64,000 nt of DNA from Streptomyces sp. DvalAA-14 (lineage in GTDB: Bacteria > Actinomycetota > Actinomycetes > Streptomycetales > Streptomycetaceae), in assembly GCF_900091855.1 (NCBI RefSeq), contig NZ_FMCH01000388.1:84927-148926 (forward strand), read 5' to 3'. The translations under genes were made by a program, and so were the position numbers. The notes under the pieces are model-generated. The model did not search any database. It was not told the DNA's origin and worked only from the letters and a program-made list of their open reading frames with translations. Below, piece by piece: positions 62,625 to 64,000 of the stretch (positions are counted from its first letter, which is position 1; the number at the start of each line of letters is the position of its first letter).

Positions 62625-64000
62625 TGCCGCTCAACACACCCGGCGGCGCCCTGCGGCGCGCGCCCGCCCTGGAAAGCCGGGCCCGCCTGGTCCTGGCGCT
62701 GCTCACCTTGTTCGGCACCGTGCTGCTCGGCCCGGCCGCCACCGCGGCCTCCGCCGACCCGAGTTACACGCCGATCTCCGGCGCCGGTTCGACCTGGGCC
62801 GAGAACGCGGTGGACGAGTGGCGCCGGGACGTCACGCAGTACGGGATGCGGATCAGCTACTCCGGCACCGGATCGTCCGACGGGCGGCGGCAGTTCCTCA
62901 ACGGCACGGTGGACTTCGCGGTCAGCGACATCCCGTTCCAGACGCACCCCACCGACGGGTCGGCGCCGGAGAACCCGGCGTCGGGCTCGTACGCGTACAT
63001 GCCGATCGTGGCGGGCGGCACGGTCTTCATGTACCACCTGACCGTCGGCGGCAAGGCGGTGACCAATCTGCGGCTGTCCGGGGACGTGGTCACCAAGATC
63101 TTCACCGGCGTGGTCAAGTTCTGGGACGACCCGGTCATCAAGGCCGACAACCCGGGCCTGCAACTGCCGCACCGCTCGATCGTGCCGGTGGTGCGCTCCG
63201 ACGGCTCCGGTTCGACCGCCCAGTTCACCATGTGGATGGCCGACCAGCACAAGGCGCTGTGGAACGCGTACTGCGGCAAGGTCGGCCGGGCCGGGGCGTG
63301 CGGCGCGACCTCGAACTACCCGACGCTGTCCGGGATGATCGCGCAGTCCGGCGACCTGGGCGTGGCCGGCTATGTGGCGCAGGGCTACGGCGAGGGCGCG
63401 ATCGGGTACGTCAACTACTCGTACGCGCTGAACGCGCACTTCCCGGTCGCCAAGATCCTCAACCACGCCGGCTACTACACCGAGCCGACCCCGCAGAACG
63501 TGGCCGTCTCGCTGCTCAAGGCGAAGATCAACACCAACAAGGACTCGCCGGACTACCTGACCCAGCAGCTCGGCGCCGTCTACACCGACACCGACCGGCG
63601 CAACTACCCGCTGTCCAGCTACTCGTACATGATCCTGCCGCTGAAGGTGCAGGGGACCTTCACCGCCACCAAGGGCAAGACGCTCGGCGCGTTCTCCTAC
63701 TACTTCATGTGCCAGGGCCAGCAACAGGCGCCGTCGCTCGGCTACTCGCCCCTGCCGATCAACCTGGTGCAGGCCGGTCTCGACCAGATCCGCCGGATCC
63801 CCGGCGTGCAGACGCAGTCGATCGACATCAAGCACTGCAACAACCCGACCTTCAGCCCCGACGGGCACAACAGGCTGGCGCAGACCGCGCCGTACCCGAA
63901 GCCCTGCGACCGGCAGGGCGCCGCGCCCTGCCTGACCGGCACCGGCGGCGCCACCAACGCCTCGGCCGGCGGCGGGAAGGGCGGCTCCAACGCGACCTCG
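62624..64000 (+). CDS. pstS: Phosphate-binding protein PstS, open at right edge
   Basis: At least 459 residues, running off the window. A signal sequence (ARLVLALLTLFGTVLLGPAATAASA) is followed by YTPISGAGSTWAENAVDEWR, FAVSDIPFQ, TKIFTGVVKFWDDPVI, VRSDGSGSTAQFTMWMADQH and EGAIGYVNYSYAL, the ligand-binding PstS pattern. The C-terminus goes on into a Gly/Ala/Ser/Thr-rich extension (GTGGATNASAGGGKGG) beyond the usual domain, probably leading to a membrane or wall anchor outside the window. There is no lipobox cysteine near the signal. No pstB is visible. Confidence 0.9.
   Translation, partial: MPLNTPGGALRRAPALESRARLVLALLTLFGTVLLGPAATAASADPSYTPISGAGSTWAENAVDEWRRDVTQYGMRISYSGTGSSDGRRQFLNGTVDFAVSDIPFQTHPTDGSAPENPASGSYAYMPIVAGGTVFMYHLTVGGKAVTNLRLSGDVVTKIFTGVVKFWDDPVIKADNPGLQLPHRSIVPVVRSDGSGSTAQFTMWMADQHKALWNAYCGKVGRAGACGATSNYPTLSGMIAQSGDLGVAGYVAQGYGEGAIGYVNYSYALNAHFPVAKILNHAGYYTEPTPQNVAVSLLKAKINTNKDSPDYLTQQLGAVYTDTDRRNYPLSSYSYMILPLKVQGTFTATKGKTLGAFSYYFMCQGQQQAPSLGYSPLPINLVQAGLDQIRRIPGVQTQSIDIKHCNNPTFSPDGHNRLAQTAPYPKPCDRQGAAPCLTGTGGATNASAGGGKGGSNATS

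Overview
The window is about 70% G+C with actinobacterial codon use. It carries markers of a Streptomyces-type genome: wblA beside two ArsA-type ATPase genes, an XRE-DUF5753/DUF397 pair, and purA next to a lipid-kinase-like gene. I place it in the Streptomycetaceae and do not assign a genus. It divides cleanly at a tRNA-Pro gene (42259-42332). To the right is ordinary chromosome; to the left is about 42 kb of accessory DNA.

Positions 1-25.6 kb hold a DISARM-like defence island with mirrored architecture. The rightward arm starts at a TTGACACTGTCAA palindrome (304-316) and encodes a sigma factor, DrmA, DrmB and a small superfamily 1 helicase, followed after a gap by an EcsC-family protein. The leftward arm starts near the same 13-mer, here the core of a perfect 25-bp palindrome (25533-25557). 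It encodes a Ser/Thr kinase-helicase-DUF1998-nuclease-like protein, DrmD, the DrmMI methylase and a second EcsC-family protein. The arms converge on a small regulatory module (ATPase, XRE regulator, DUF397 protein) with its own operator-like palindrome. DrmB, the SF1 helicase and the kinase-helicase each carry a one-base frameshift at a C/G run.

Positions 25.6-42.2 kb hold a frameshifted IS256-type element, a DUF6879 gene pair and a STAND NTPase with a small partner. They also hold a leftward mobilization module (HTH protein, DUF2637 membrane protein, tandem-duplicated MobC-like protein, relaxase), unassigned genes, an IS5-type remnant and a decayed tyrosine integrase beside the tRNA-Pro gene. 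This suggests an integrative element that entered at tRNA-Pro and can no longer excise by itself; its other end lies outside the window.

Positions 42.4-64 kb are core genes: metallophosphoesterase, YqeY-like protein, class A penicillin-binding protein, wblA, two ArsA-type ATPases, DUF4177, RidA, Nudix, metallo-beta-lactamase fold, cytochrome P450, lipid-kinase-like protein, purA, membrane Ser/Thr kinase, GntR regulator, and a phosphate transport operon in the order pstC-pstA-pstS that runs off the right edge.
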